A stretch of DNA of 64,000 nucleotides. Source: Sphingorhabdus wooponensis. GTDB lineage: Bacteria > Pseudomonadota > Alphaproteobacteria > Sphingomonadales > Sphingomonadaceae. Shown in pieces: positions 17,300 to 27,034 of the stretch. Location of the stretch: assembly GCF_003933235.1 (NCBI RefSeq), contig NZ_RWJI01000002.1, positions 1 to 64,000 on the forward strand. The letters are read 5' to 3'. A model generated the notes under the pieces. That model worked only from the letters and a program-made list of their open reading frames with translations, ran no database searches and was not told the DNA's origin. Position 1 is the stretch's first letter. Each line of letters starts with the position of its first letter. Made by a program: the position numbers and the translations under genes.

Positions 17300-19240
17300 A
17301 TGCAAGATACGCATTCGGGTTCGGTTGAGTCCCAATCTTTACACAAACACTCTGTCGCAGCCCTCACCATTGGCGCGATTGGCGTTGTTTTCGGCGATAT
17401 TGGCACCAGTCCGCTCTACGCATTTCGGGAGGCTCTGCATCACAGCGCGCCTTTAGGTGGAATACAGGATACGGCAATTTTTGGGGTCCTTAGTCTGGCT
17501 CTCTGGTCGCTGATCTTGGTGGTTACCGTTAAATATATCATTTTCCTGATGCGCGCGGACAATGATGGAGAGGGCGGCGTGCTGGCCCAGCTTGCACTTG
17601 CAGGTCGAGGAATGGGCGGACGCAAAGGTGCGGTGCTCGCGCTGGGCGCAGCGGGCGCTGCTTTATTTTACGGCGATGCCATTCTCACGCCCGCATTATC
17701 TGTGCTCTCAGCCGTGGAGGGGGTCAAAACCATCCCCAATATCGGCGACAACATCTCGCAAAAGACGATCATCGGCATAACCCTGCTGATTATGTTGGGT
17801 TTGTTCGCCATTCAGTTTCGCGGCACGGCAATGGTCAGTAAGCTATTCGGCCCGATATGCGTTATTTGGTTTGTGACCATCGGCGCGCTTGGTGTCATGC
17901 ATATAGCAAGCTATCCCGCTATTTTGGGCGCATTGTCGCCGCATCATGCAGTGTCATTTCTCTCCAATAACGGCATGATTGGATTAATCGTTTTGGGGTC
18001 GGTGTTTTTGACCGTCACAGGTGCGGAGGCCTTGACCGCAGACATGGGACATTTCGGCCGACTTCCAATCCGTCTGGGTTGGTTTCTGCTGGTGTTCCCC
18101 GCGTTAAGCCTAAACTATTTCGGGCAAGGCGCATTTGCCATGGTCGCTTTAGAACAGGCCCAGGCCGCGGGCATAGCGCTTGAAACCAGAGATTGGTTTT
18201 TCCTGATGTCGCCTGAGGCTTTGCGCATTCCCATGATCATATTGACGGGACTTGCGACCATCATTGCCAGCCAGGCGGTCATTACGGGCGCCTATTCCTT
18301 GACGCAGCAAGCCATCCAGCTCGGTCTTTTGCCGCGCATGAAGATTGTTCAAACATCCGCAGGAAGCGCCGGTCAGATATATATCCCTGCAATCAACTGG
18401 ATGTTGTTATTTGGCGTATGTGTGTTGGTGTTGGAGTTTGGCAATTCGTCGGCAATGGCGTCTGCTTATGGTATTGCCGTAACTGGTACGATGGTTGTCA
18501 CCACATGCCTTGCCTTTGTGGTGGTTCACAAACTCTGGCACTGGAGTCTTGGCAAATCCTTGCTGGTCATAACCCCCTTCCTTGCGATTGACCTCATTTT
18601 CTTTGGCGCAAACATTTTGCGGGTGTTTGAAGGCGGCTGGGTTCCATTGGCATTGGGCGCGTTCATCTGCTTGCTCATCTGGATATGGGTGCGCGGCAAA
18701 CGCTTGATCGATCTGAAAGAAAATGATGGCGCTATGACGCTCACCGAACTCGGTCGTTCATTATCGAAAAGCGCCATTACCCGTGTTGCGGGAACTGCGG
18801 TTTATATGACAGCAAATCCGGAAGGCGTTCCCGGAACTATCCTACATAATATGAAACATTATCGGGTGCTGCATGAACGCAATATCGTGCTGACCGTGCG
18901 CACCGCGAGTGTTCCTTATGTACCGCAAGACGAACGCGCCACTTATGAGAAGATAGACGCGAACTTCACCCGAGTGACATTGCGATATGGTTTCATGGAC
19001 ACCCCCGATGTGCCCGCGGATTTGGCATTCGCAATTCCGAAAAACGACACGCCGTTACATGCAATAATGACGAGCTATTTTGTTGGTCGCAACATGTTGC
19101 AAGCCTCCAAAGACGAAGGTTTGCCCTTCTGGCAGGACATCATTTTGATATTCCTGCAACGCAACGCCTATAATCCAGCCGAGTTTTTCAATATTCCGTC
19201 CAACCAAATCGTTGCCATCGGCGCGCAGGTTGTCGTCTGA
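17300..19240 (+). CDS. kup: Kup-family low-affinity potassium transporter
   Basis: A 646-residue membrane protein with the Kup signature GVVFGDIGTSPLYAF near 28-42, about twelve hydrophobic segments through residue 460, and a cytoplasmic C-terminal domain. It imports K+ with protons. The ATG at 17300 is preferred over an upstream TTG (17240) because the extra 20 residues are not hydrophobic or Kup-like. It is not co-transcribed with the minus-strand genes that follow. Potassium and betaine are both compatible solutes, so placement between two betaine-type loci may reflect osmoadaptation, but this is only context. Confidence 0.92.
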   Translation: MQDTHSGSVESQSLHKHSVAALTIGAIGVVFGDIGTSPLYAFREALHHSAPLGGIQDTAIFGVLSLALWSLILVVTVKYIIFLMRADNDGEGGVLAQLALAGRGMGGRKGAVLALGAAGAALFYGDAILTPALSVLSAVEGVKTIPNIGDNISQKTIIGITLLIMLGLFAIQFRGTAMVSKLFGPICVIWFVTIGALGVMHIASYPAILGALSPHHAVSFLSNNGMIGLIVLGSVFLTVTGAEALTADMGHFGRLPIRLGWFLLVFPALSLNYFGQGAFAMVALEQAQAAGIALETRDWFFLMSPEALRIPMIILTGLATIIASQAVITGAYSLTQQAIQLGLLPRMKIVQTSAGSAGQIYIPAINWMLLFGVCVLVLEFGNSSAMASAYGIAVTGTMVVTTCLAFVVVHKLWHWSLGKSLLVITPFLAIDLIFFGANILRVFEGGWVPLALGAFICLLIWIWVRGKRLIDLKENDGAMTLTELGRSLSKSAITRVAGTAVYMTANPEGVPGTILHNMKHYRVLHERNIVLTVRTASVPYVPQDERATYEKIDANFTRVTLRYGFMDTPDVPADLAFAIPKNDTPLHAIMTSYFVGRNMLQASKDEGLPFWQDIILIFLQRNAYNPAEFFNIPSNQIVAIGAQVVV

Positions 19241-19352
19241 AGGACCGTAAAGGCGGGGGCTTCCGATGGCTACATATGTAACGACAGCGCTTTTGTGCAA
19301 TCACCGGCGCGGCTAAAAAATTTGTCCTTTGGTGGGTGTCGCAACCCTAACC

Positions 19353-20654
19353 TTACTTCGCGGCCGCCTGATGCTGCAACGTCATTCCCCGTGCATGGCG
19401 GCGTTGGAAGCCCTTCCATAATGTAACGCCTTCGCCGCCGGGGCTATAGGCGCCCCATGCTGTTCCGGCGGGGGCATCCCATGTGCCGTCATCCGAATCT
19501 TCAACCGCCATATGCAGATAGGCGGACTTATTGTGGTCTTTCCGAAGGTGGACGGCCAGAAATGCGGTGATGAAATGCAGGTTGATGGCGTTCATCCTAT
19601 CCTGCCGCCAGATGGGGTCTTCAAACCAGTCGATATCCCAAACCGTTCCGCGCATTTCCGGCGGTGCAGGGTTAAGCGCAATGGCATGGCCCGCCTGTTT
19701 GTAGGTGAGCAGATAGCGCTGACTGTTCACTGCGCCGTTAAAGACCGCTAGCGCACCGCTTTTATATTCCACAACAGGGTCGCTATCGCCGTGAATCAAA
19801 AGCAAAGGCGCGGTGATCGCGGCGAGCCCTTCTGCGCCCCAAGCGCTCCGTGGCGCACCGCCAGCAGGCGCCAATGCCACCACGGCCTTTACGCCTTTTA
19901 ACGCTATGGCATCGGCCTGCGGCGTGCCGCGCGCAAATGCTTTAAGCGATCCACCCGCCACCAGTTCCATATTCGGACCCGCCGGATCCAGCGATGCCCC
20001 GCCAGCGGTCAGCGCGCCATAGCCGCCTTGTGAATAGCCAATCAGCGCCACATTAGCCGCATCGACAAGGTCGCCCAAAATGGTGCGCAGTTCGCTTGTG
20101 ACAAAAATGATGTCGCGCGGTCGGTTGAAATTCGGCGCAGCGCGGGTGCTGGGCGACGCGACATAGGGGTTTGGGTCATTGTGATGAATAGCGGCAACGA
20201 CATATCCCTTGGACGCCAAATTTTCGGTGAGCCAGGTCATCATGGCGGGGTTGTTGCTGTAGCCATGGCTGATGATGACCAATGGATGCTTGTTCCCTGC
20301 AGACTGCGCGTCCGCCACAGCAATGCCCTGTTGCGAGAAGCTTACCGGTGGGAACGGCGGTTCCGCCCACAGGCTTCCGCGATAGAGGACGGGCTTAGCC
20401 CCTTTAGTAGGCAACGCAGGATACCAGATATCGACCCGCAAACTACGATCAACACGCGGCACTTGGGTACCATCCACCTTGGCGTTTTCGACATCCGGCT
20501 GATTATGATGGGTGAGCAGGATGGAACGGAAACCAACTGTATTTGGACCCAAAGCGGCAAGTTCTGGCGCATCAACGCTGGGGATGCTCGGGACGCCTGC
20601 CTGTACCGGCACCGCAAACAGGGCAAGGCCTGCAAGCCAGATGTTGCGGATCAC
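19353..20654 (-). CDS. Secreted alpha/beta hydrolase (dienelactone/PAF-acetylhydrolase-like)
   Basis: A 433-residue protein. A signal peptide (IRNIWLAGLALFAVPVQA) precedes an alpha/beta-hydrolase core with an oxyanion region ISHGYSNNP, nucleophile elbow GYSQGG and a late GHAIALNP histidine segment, which together give a plausible Ser-Asp-His triad. It starts with GTG, overlapping the stop of the upstream lysR by 4 nt (GTGA), so the two are co-transcribed and coupled. This fold family includes lipases, PAF acetylhydrolases and esterases acting on choline-containing lipids. Substrate unknown; a role in releasing a betaine or choline head group is speculative. Confidence 0.75.
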   Translation of the reverse strand: MIRNIWLAGLALFAVPVQAGVPSIPSVDAPELAALGPNTVGFRSILLTHHNQPDVENAKVDGTQVPRVDRSLRVDIWYPALPTKGAKPVLYRGSLWAEPPFPPVSFSQQGIAVADAQSAGNKHPLVIISHGYSNNPAMMTWLTENLASKGYVVAAIHHNDPNPYVASPSTRAAPNFNRPRDIIFVTSELRTILGDLVDAANVALIGYSQGGYGALTAGGASLDPAGPNMELVAGGSLKAFARGTPQADAIALKGVKAVVALAPAGGAPRSAWGAEGLAAITAPLLLIHGDSDPVVEYKSGALAVFNGAVNSQRYLLTYKQAGHAIALNPAPPEMRGTVWDIDWFEDPIWRQDRMNAINLHFITAFLAVHLRKDHNKSAYLHMAVEDSDDGTWDAPAGTAWGAYSPGGEGVTLWKGFQRRHARGMTLQHQAAAK

Positions 20655-21643
20655 GCGATCATCTCCTCGCCGCTGAACGGCGATGCGGGCCAGGACAATT
20701 GTTGGGCCATCCAAGGATATTCCGCAATCAATGGCAGGAAGGTTTTTTCGCGCAGGACCTTCTGGCATAAAGTTGCGGTGCGCTGCGGAATGTCACCGAG
20801 TTCATCCATCCGCGCCACAACCTGAACCGCGCGCGAGAAGCGCCCACGCGTCATCGGTTCAGCGCGTAGCTCCGGCAGCAGCTCCGGCACCGCTGCCAGG
20901 CACACCGGCGTGGTGATGGTCCACCCAATGCCTGCGGCCACCAGCGCCAATTGCTGATGCGAGGATTCAACTTCGACCATCTGCGGCAGTTTCAATTTCA
21001 TCCGGACAATCTGACGTTCGATTTGCTGGCCTGTGCCCGTCAGGCGCGAAAAACGGATGAACGGCAAGGATGACGATGGCACCCCGCTAATGTCCAATGG
21101 CTCGCGAAAGTCTTTCGGGAAAACCATGATGAAGCTCTCTTCGAACACAGGGTGCAGCTCCACAGTGTCGCGATGTTCAAGGCTGAAACTGCCGGTGACC
21201 AACATGTCAATGTCCCGCGCCAAAAACTCGCCTTGATGCTCCATAGAAATGCCAGACCGAATGTTCCATCGATCCGCACGTGCGCCAAGATGCTGAAGAA
21301 GCGGCGCGGTAAGTTCGTTGGCAAGGCTGAACGACATCGCGACGGTAACACTCGAAATAGGCAAATTCGCGCCTTCGCGGACCTCATCATATGCAAGGCG
21401 GGCATGGGCGATCAGCTTGTGACCACGCGCAAATAAGGATTTTCCGCTTGCCGTTAAGCCTAATGGGCGCATCGTGCGATCAAATAAGGACGCGCCAATA
21501 CCAGTTTCCAGCCGGGCAATCGTTTGCGAAACCGCCGATTGCGTGACCTGCAGATGCGCAGCGCATTGCGACATGCCGCCTAGCTCCACGGTCATGATGA
21601 ACACTTCCAATGCGTGCAGGTCGAATTCCTGTGGCAATTTCAT
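20651..21643 (-). CDS. LysR-family transcriptional regulator
   Basis: A 330-residue LysR regulator with helix-turn-helix at about 8-60 (LHALEVFIMTVELGGMSQCA, TQSAVSQTIARLE) and a standard effector domain. It lies 137 bp downstream of the BCCT gene on the same strand and is coupled to the secreted hydrolase gene. It is the only regulator adjacent to the minus-strand betaine operon and may control it, although it does not stand divergent to it. The effector is not identifiable. Confidence 0.85.
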   Translation of the reverse strand: MKLPQEFDLHALEVFIMTVELGGMSQCAAHLQVTQSAVSQTIARLETGIGASLFDRTMRPLGLTASGKSLFARGHKLIAHARLAYDEVREGANLPISSVTVAMSFSLANELTAPLLQHLGARADRWNIRSGISMEHQGEFLARDIDMLVTGSFSLEHRDTVELHPVFEESFIMVFPKDFREPLDISGVPSSSLPFIRFSRLTGTGQQIERQIVRMKLKLPQMVEVESSHQQLALVAAGIGWTITTPVCLAAVPELLPELRAEPMTRGRFSRAVQVVARMDELGDIPQRTATLCQKVLREKTFLPLIAEYPWMAQQLSWPASPFSGEEMIA

Positions 21644-21780
21644 ACAACAGCCCCTCCAAGCGCGCAGGTATAGTCAATGACTAACATTACCTACGCTAAT
21701 GGATATTCAAGACTTTACGTAATAATGCCATGCATTTTCGACATAAACAGATTATGCTTCAGCAGCGTTGCATGCTTGCA

Positions 21781-23370
21781 TCACTTTGCCGGATCGTAGG
21801 TGCTAACCGGATGCCGATGCAATGCCAGTAAGCCTCTCAAGGTGCCAATGCACATGCCCAACAAGATGAAGGCCAAGGGCAGTCCCGTGGCGATAGCACC
21901 AGCCTGAAGCGAAGTGAGCCCCCCGTTGAGGAGGAGAAGGACGCCGATACCACCCACCGCGACCAACCATATCGTTTTTTGCTTCAGCAAAGTATCGGTG
22001 CGCCCACCCGCCGTCATCGTATCGATTACAAGTGTACCAGAATCCCATCCCGTTACGAAAAAGATGAGGATGAGTACAATCGCTACAAAAGACGTGAATT
22101 GCGCCCAAGGCAAAGCGCCCAGTAGAACGAATAATTGCGTGTCGAGCGATGCTTTGGCCAAATCCGCACCATTGCCGGCAACAATTTGCGCAATGCTGGC
22201 ATCGCCAAAAATGGTTAGCCACAATATGCCGAGCAAGCTTGGCGAAATCATAGCGCCAGCAATAAATTCGCGCACCGTTCGGCCCAATGAAATACGCGCC
22301 ATGAACATGCCAACAAAGGGGGCCCAGCTCATCCACCACGCCCAATAATATACCGACCAATCATTGTAAAAACCGGTGTCCGTCCGCCCCAGTGGGTTGG
22401 ATAATGACGGGAGCAGTTTGAGATAGTTGTAGATGTTACTGGCAAGGTCGCCAAGCAGTTGAAGCGTCGAGCCCGTGGTCAACACAAAGATTAATAATGC
22501 AAAGGCGACCCACATGTTCACTTCACTCAAAATCCGGATACCGCGATCAATGCCCCCCCTAATCGACAGAAAGGTAATACCCGCCATCACGAAAATGAGC
22601 GCGAGGATTGTCAGCGACGAGCTTGGCACGTCATACAGATAGGCAATCCCTGCCATCGCCTGCTGCGCACCAAGGCCTAGAGACGTCGCAAGTCCAAAGA
22701 TTGTGGCAAGGACCGCCAAAATCTCCAAAAAATCCCCGGTGCGGCCCCAAACAGCCTTGCCAAACACAGGGTAGAATGCCGACCGCATCGATAGCGGCAT
22801 ATTGAAGTTAAAGGTGAACACCGCAAGCGCAAGACCGGTCACGGTGAAAATTGCCCAAGGATGCAGCGCCCAGTCAAAGATAGTCGCCGCCATCGCTATG
22901 CTGCGTGCAGCCTCAGGATTGCCGATGGCACCCCCCAATGGTGCGGCAGGACCGCCCGCCATGGCGGATGTGAAATGGGTAACAGGCTCACCCACACCAT
23001 AGAAAACCAAGCCGATGCCCATGCCCGCGCCGAACAACATCGCAAACCACGAAAGCCGCGAATAATCTGGCTTCGCGCCTTTACCACCCAAACGGATTTT
23101 GCCCAGCGGCGACAGCGCAACAACAACGCAGAAGAGCAAAAGCAGGTTTCCCGACGTCATAAAGAACCAGTCGAAGTGGGAAACCGCACCACTGCGCAAC
23201 GCCGCAAACAGGTCCGTCGACGCTTTCGGCGCAATCAGGCTGAATAAAATGACGGCGAAGGAAATGAAGGCAGTTGGCAAGAATACCGCGGGATTGATGT
23301 GCATCCCGCCCCAGTTACGATTGGACTGGCCGTAATTTCCCAGATCTATTGCTTTATCCCAATCTGCCAT
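21781..23370 (-). CDS. BCCT-family betaine/carnitine/choline transporter
   Basis: A 529-residue secondary transporter. It contains the glycine-rich substrate-path motif GAGMGIGLVFYGVGEP near 106-121 and the aromatic TM8 signature YYWAWWMSWAPFVGMF near 335-350, both diagnostic of the BCCT family (BetP, OpuD, CaiT), plus about twelve hydrophobic segments. The start at 23370 has a strong GGGGGAGGG Shine-Dalgarno; the longer TTG frame only adds that sequence. It lies 33 nt after soxG copy 2 and is the probable importer of the operon's quaternary amine substrate. Confidence 0.92.
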   Translation of the reverse strand: MADWDKAIDLGNYGQSNRNWGGMHINPAVFLPTAFISFAVILFSLIAPKASTDLFAALRSGAVSHFDWFFMTSGNLLLLFCVVVALSPLGKIRLGGKGAKPDYSRLSWFAMLFGAGMGIGLVFYGVGEPVTHFTSAMAGGPAAPLGGAIGNPEAARSIAMAATIFDWALHPWAIFTVTGLALAVFTFNFNMPLSMRSAFYPVFGKAVWGRTGDFLEILAVLATIFGLATSLGLGAQQAMAGIAYLYDVPSSSLTILALIFVMAGITFLSIRGGIDRGIRILSEVNMWVAFALLIFVLTTGSTLQLLGDLASNIYNYLKLLPSLSNPLGRTDTGFYNDWSVYYWAWWMSWAPFVGMFMARISLGRTVREFIAGAMISPSLLGILWLTIFGDASIAQIVAGNGADLAKASLDTQLFVLLGALPWAQFTSFVAIVLILIFFVTGWDSGTLVIDTMTAGGRTDTLLKQKTIWLVAVGGIGVLLLLNGGLTSLQAGAIATGLPLAFILLGMCIGTLRGLLALHRHPVSTYDPAK

Positions 23371-23403
23371 TGAACCCTCCCCCAAAGGTGCGATGCCGTT
23401 CGG

Positions 23404-23910
23404 TCAATGGCGTGCCGCCGTTGTCATCGCCGTCCAAAGCCATTCTGAAAAACTGCGCCAAACTTCGACATGGAAACGATCCTCTGCCTCACGCAGGATG
23501 ATAATTTCGACCGTTTCATAAATGGTACGTGTTGCCCGACCAACGGCAAATTGGTTGAGGTCCAATGGGCATCCGGCCATTAAAATCTCGGACGCGCGCG
23601 GGCCTTCGATGACAAGGCAAATGGATCGTTCGCTAACATCTGTGATCGCGACCGGAAGCCCGTCCCCTGTCGGGATCGGCGCGTCAACGTCAGCGCGTAA
23701 AAGCCATTCATCAGGGCCAAGGCACATAATGCCACCTTCGGACGCGCCGATTTGCCTTGGTATCTTGACCTGTAACAAGCGCTCCAAATCTTCTGCATTG
23801 CGTGCTCGCAGCGCATGCCGCTGCATCGGCGGTGCAAGACTGATACGCACACCATCTGCTACAAAGGGCGCATCGGAAACTGGCTCATGCCGAATAAGGT
23901 TATCAGACAT
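23404..23910 (-). CDS. soxG: Sarcosine oxidase gamma subunit, copy 2
   Basis: A 168-residue SoxG with the typical GPDEWLLRADVD, DVSERSICLVIEGPRASEILMAG and FHVEVWRSFSEWLW blocks. These are closer to the family consensus than copy 1. The ATG at 23910 overlaps the soxA stop by 8 nt. It completes the gamma position of the heterotetramer, where it contacts SoxA. Confidence 0.9.
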   Translation of the reverse strand: MSDNLIRHEPVSDAPFVADGVRISLAPPMQRHALRARNAEDLERLLQVKIPRQIGASEGGIMCLGPDEWLLRADVDAPIPTGDGLPVAITDVSERSICLVIEGPRASEILMAGCPLDLNQFAVGRATRTIYETVEIIILREAEDRFHVEVWRSFSEWLWTAMTTAARH

Positions 23911-26764
23911 GCAGCCGTGCTCCTTCCGGGTCGTAGAAAACGGTGCCGCTGACTTTGGCAGTATGCGTCTTGCCTGGCATTGGAATATATAAGGTATCGC
24001 CCACCATATCATGTCCGCCTGCTACCAGCGCCATCGCAATCGAACGGCCAAGTGTTTCGCTCCAATAAGAAGATGTCACATGGCCAATCATGGTCATAGG
24101 GATGGGTTGTTTGGGGTCAGCAACAATCTGCGCGCCTTCCTCCAAAACGACATTGGGGTCATCGGTCAGTAGCCCAACCAATTGTTTGCGACCTGATGCA
24201 ACGATATCGGGGCGCGCCATGGATCTTTTGCCAACAAAGTCAGGCTTTTTCTTACCAACCGCCCAATCAAGGCCAGCGTCAAACGGCGTCACCGTACCAT
24301 CAGTATCTTGTCCCACAATAATGAAGCCTTTTTCGGCGCGCAAAACGTGCATTGCCTCAGTGCCGTAAGGGGTGATGTCATATTGCGCGCCGTGCGCCAT
24401 TAATTGTTCCCAGACAAAGCGGCCATAGGCCGTCGGCACATTGATCTCAAAGCCCAGTTCTCCGGTAAAGCTTACGCGGAACAGGCGCGTTTTTATGCCA
24501 CAGATCATTCCTTCGCGAATTGCCATATGCGGGAATGCTTCTGCGGATAGGTCAATGCCTTCGACCAAAGGTTCAAGCAATTTTCGTGCATTGGGGCCTT
24601 GCAGGGCGATGACCGCATATTGCTCGGTCGTGCTGGTCAACCAAACGTCAAGGTCGGGCCACTCGGTCTGGAGATAATCCTCCATCATATTCAACACGCG
24701 TGCCGCGCCGCCGGTTGTCGTGGTCAGGTGGAACCGATCTGGTGCCAACCTTGCCGACACACCATCATCGGTTATGAAGCCATCTTCCTTTAGCAGCAAA
24801 CCATAACGACACCGACCTGGCTCCAGCGCCTTCCATGGGTTAGTATACATGCGGTTCAGGAATTCAGCGGCATCTGGGCCAACGACTTCGATCTTACCCA
24901 GTGTCGATGCATCAAAAATACCAACCGACGATCGCACAGCAACGCATTCTCGATTGACCGCCGCATGCATATCCTCACCCGCTTTGGGAAAGTAACGTGC
25001 ACGTCGCCATTGCGCGACCAGCTCAAATACAGCGCCATGTGCCTGCGCCCAGCTATCGATATTGGTTGTCCGTGTGGGTTGGAACAACGCGCCCTTGGCA
25101 TGTCCGGCCAATGCCCCAAATGTCTGGGGCGTGTAAGGCGGACGAAAGCTGGTGAGGCCGATATCAGGAACGGGTTTATTTAGGGCAGACGAAGCGATTT
25201 GCAGACCGTTAAGGTTTGATGTCTTGCCTTGGTCAGTCGCCATACCGTTGGTGGTATACCGCTTGATATGTTCGATGGAACGAAAGCCCTCACGCACAGC
25301 GAGCTTGATATCCTTTGCTGTCACATCATTCTGGTAATCGACAAAGGCCTTTATGCGGCTTTGGTCCTTAGGCGTGGGCAACACATCGATAACCGTGCCC
25401 TTTCCAAAATCCCAGTCGCCAGAGCATCCACCAACACAGTGGACATTTTCATTTGGGACATCTGGGACATAAGCGCCAAGGTCATCGCGCCATTTCAGGC
25501 TGCCCTTGCTGTGCGACCATAAATGCACGCTTGGCGTCCAGCCACCCGCCATCAAGAGCGCATCCGTCTCAACGCGATGCACCCGTTGGTCATCATAATT
25601 ACATATATCAACGGAAGTTACACCATGCCTGCCATTCACGCCAACCACGCCGTGGTGCAGATAAAAAGTGATACCCAGCCGTTCCGCCTCGCGCATTAAC
25701 GCGCTGTCCACGCTTTCACGGACATCGATAATGGCGGCAATGCCAATACCGGCTTTGGCCAGTGTGAAGACATCATGCCAGCCGCTATCGTGCGATGCCA
25801 TTAATGTCACAGATTTGCCCACGGCCACGCCATAGCGATTGGCAAAGACCCTTGCTGCGGACGAGAGCATCACGCCAGGCGTGTCGTTACCATCGAAAAC
25901 AAGTGGTCGCTCGATAGCGCCTTGCGCAAGCACGACTTCACCTGCCCTAATGCGCCACAATTTCTCCCGTGACCCATGCGTTACATCAGGAAGATGGTCG
26001 GTCAGCCGCTGCACCGCGCCAATGAAATTGTCGTGATAATAACCAAAAGCCGTCGTGCGTGTAAGGATCGTAACATTGGGTGCATCAGCCAATGCTTTAA
26101 CGCTACGCTCCAGCCATGGCCATAATGCAGGGTCGGCCAATGCGCCGCCGCCCAATTCATCCTGCTCATCAATTAGAACAATACGCTTGTTTGTATCCAT
26201 CGCACCAAGCGCCGCGTCGATACCGGCAGGTCCGGCTCCAATAATCAGCAGATCACAATGGGCGTAGGTTGATGCATATATATCGGGATCTTCAGCCGTG
26301 GGCGCATCGCCAAGCCCGGCCATCTTGCGAATAGCCGGCTCATACACTCTATCCCAAAAGGAGCGCGGCCACATGAAAGTTTTGTTGTAAAAACCTGCCG
26401 GAAAAAACATTCCCAGCCGATCGTTGATCGCGCCAAAATCCATCGACAATGATGGCCAGCGATTTTGGCTGAACGCCTTTAACCCATCATGGATTTCAAC
26501 CCCTGTCGCGCGCAAATTGGGGGTGAAACGGCCTGGCCCGCGATCAACCGAAATAAGGGCATTGGGCTCTTCGCTCCCCGCTGCAACCAAGCCACGCGGG
26601 CGGTGATATTTAAAAGATCTGCCGAACAGCATCACCCCGTTGGCGAGCAATGCCGACGCCAAAGTGTCACCCGAAAAGCCTTGATAGGCCTTACCATCAA
26701 ACCTGAATGTAACTGGTTGGCTGCGGTCAACACGTCCGCCAGTTTCAAGACGAAAGCCACTCAT
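23903..26764 (-). CDS. soxA: Sarcosine oxidase alpha subunit, copy 2
   Basis: A 953-residue SoxA with a cysteine-less ferredoxin-like N-terminal domain (GRSFKYHRPRG near 48), an NAD-binding Rossmann region (LLIIGAGPAGIDAA near 173), a second nucleotide-binding half, and a C-terminal GcvT/folate domain from about 600 (CVAVRSSVGIFDASTLGKIE). It converts the methyl group of sarcosine to 5,10-methylene-tetrahydrofolate. Its ATG overlaps the soxD stop by 4 nt. Compared with copy 1 it is 42 residues longer and nearer the usual family length. Confidence 0.93.
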   Translation of the reverse strand: MSGFRLETGGRVDRSQPVTFRFDGKAYQGFSGDTLASALLANGVMLFGRSFKYHRPRGLVAAGSEEPNALISVDRGPGRFTPNLRATGVEIHDGLKAFSQNRWPSLSMDFGAINDRLGMFFPAGFYNKTFMWPRSFWDRVYEPAIRKMAGLGDAPTAEDPDIYASTYAHCDLLIIGAGPAGIDAALGAMDTNKRIVLIDEQDELGGGALADPALWPWLERSVKALADAPNVTILTRTTAFGYYHDNFIGAVQRLTDHLPDVTHGSREKLWRIRAGEVVLAQGAIERPLVFDGNDTPGVMLSSAARVFANRYGVAVGKSVTLMASHDSGWHDVFTLAKAGIGIAAIIDVRESVDSALMREAERLGITFYLHHGVVGVNGRHGVTSVDICNYDDQRVHRVETDALLMAGGWTPSVHLWSHSKGSLKWRDDLGAYVPDVPNENVHCVGGCSGDWDFGKGTVIDVLPTPKDQSRIKAFVDYQNDVTAKDIKLAVREGFRSIEHIKRYTTNGMATDQGKTSNLNGLQIASSALNKPVPDIGLTSFRPPYTPQTFGALAGHAKGALFQPTRTTNIDSWAQAHGAVFELVAQWRRARYFPKAGEDMHAAVNRECVAVRSSVGIFDASTLGKIEVVGPDAAEFLNRMYTNPWKALEPGRCRYGLLLKEDGFITDDGVSARLAPDRFHLTTTTGGAARVLNMMEDYLQTEWPDLDVWLTSTTEQYAVIALQGPNARKLLEPLVEGIDLSAEAFPHMAIREGMICGIKTRLFRVSFTGELGFEINVPTAYGRFVWEQLMAHGAQYDITPYGTEAMHVLRAEKGFIIVGQDTDGTVTPFDAGLDWAVGKKKPDFVGKRSMARPDIVASGRKQLVGLLTDDPNVVLEEGAQIVADPKQPIPMTMIGHVTSSYWSETLGRSIAMALVAGGHDMVGDTLYIPMPGKTHTAKVSGTVFYDPEGARLHV

Positions 26765-27033
26765 CTGCGCGGCTCCCCGGCTTTATATGTTGTCTCAAAT
26801 TTATCGGTTACGGTATCCCGCACCGCGTTAAAGAAACGACCGCAGCCATGGATATGCCGCCAGCGTTCATGGTGCCGCCCACGCGGGTTGGCACGGATAA
26901 AGAGATAATCTTCCCATTCCGCGTCATTTTGCCCTGACGGGTCAAGCGGGCGCGCGATATGCGCCTGTCCTGCGTTGGCAAATTCAATTTCGGGACGTTT
27001 CTCGTCACAATAGGGGCAATGGATCAGGATCAT
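26761..27033 (-). CDS. soxD: Sarcosine oxidase delta subunit, copy 2
   Basis: A 90-residue zinc-binding subunit starting MILIHCPYCDEKRPE, with the CxxC pair at 6 and 9 and the RWRHIHGCGRFF motif supplying the remaining ligands. The ATG at 27033 lies 1 nt after the soxB stop; the longer upstream frame runs inside soxB. It overlaps soxA by 4 nt. Confidence 0.93.
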   Translation of the reverse strand: MILIHCPYCDEKRPEIEFANAGQAHIARPLDPSGQNDAEWEDYLFIRANPRGRHHERWRHIHGCGRFFNAVRDTVTDKFETTYKAGEPRR

Positions 27034-27034
27034 A

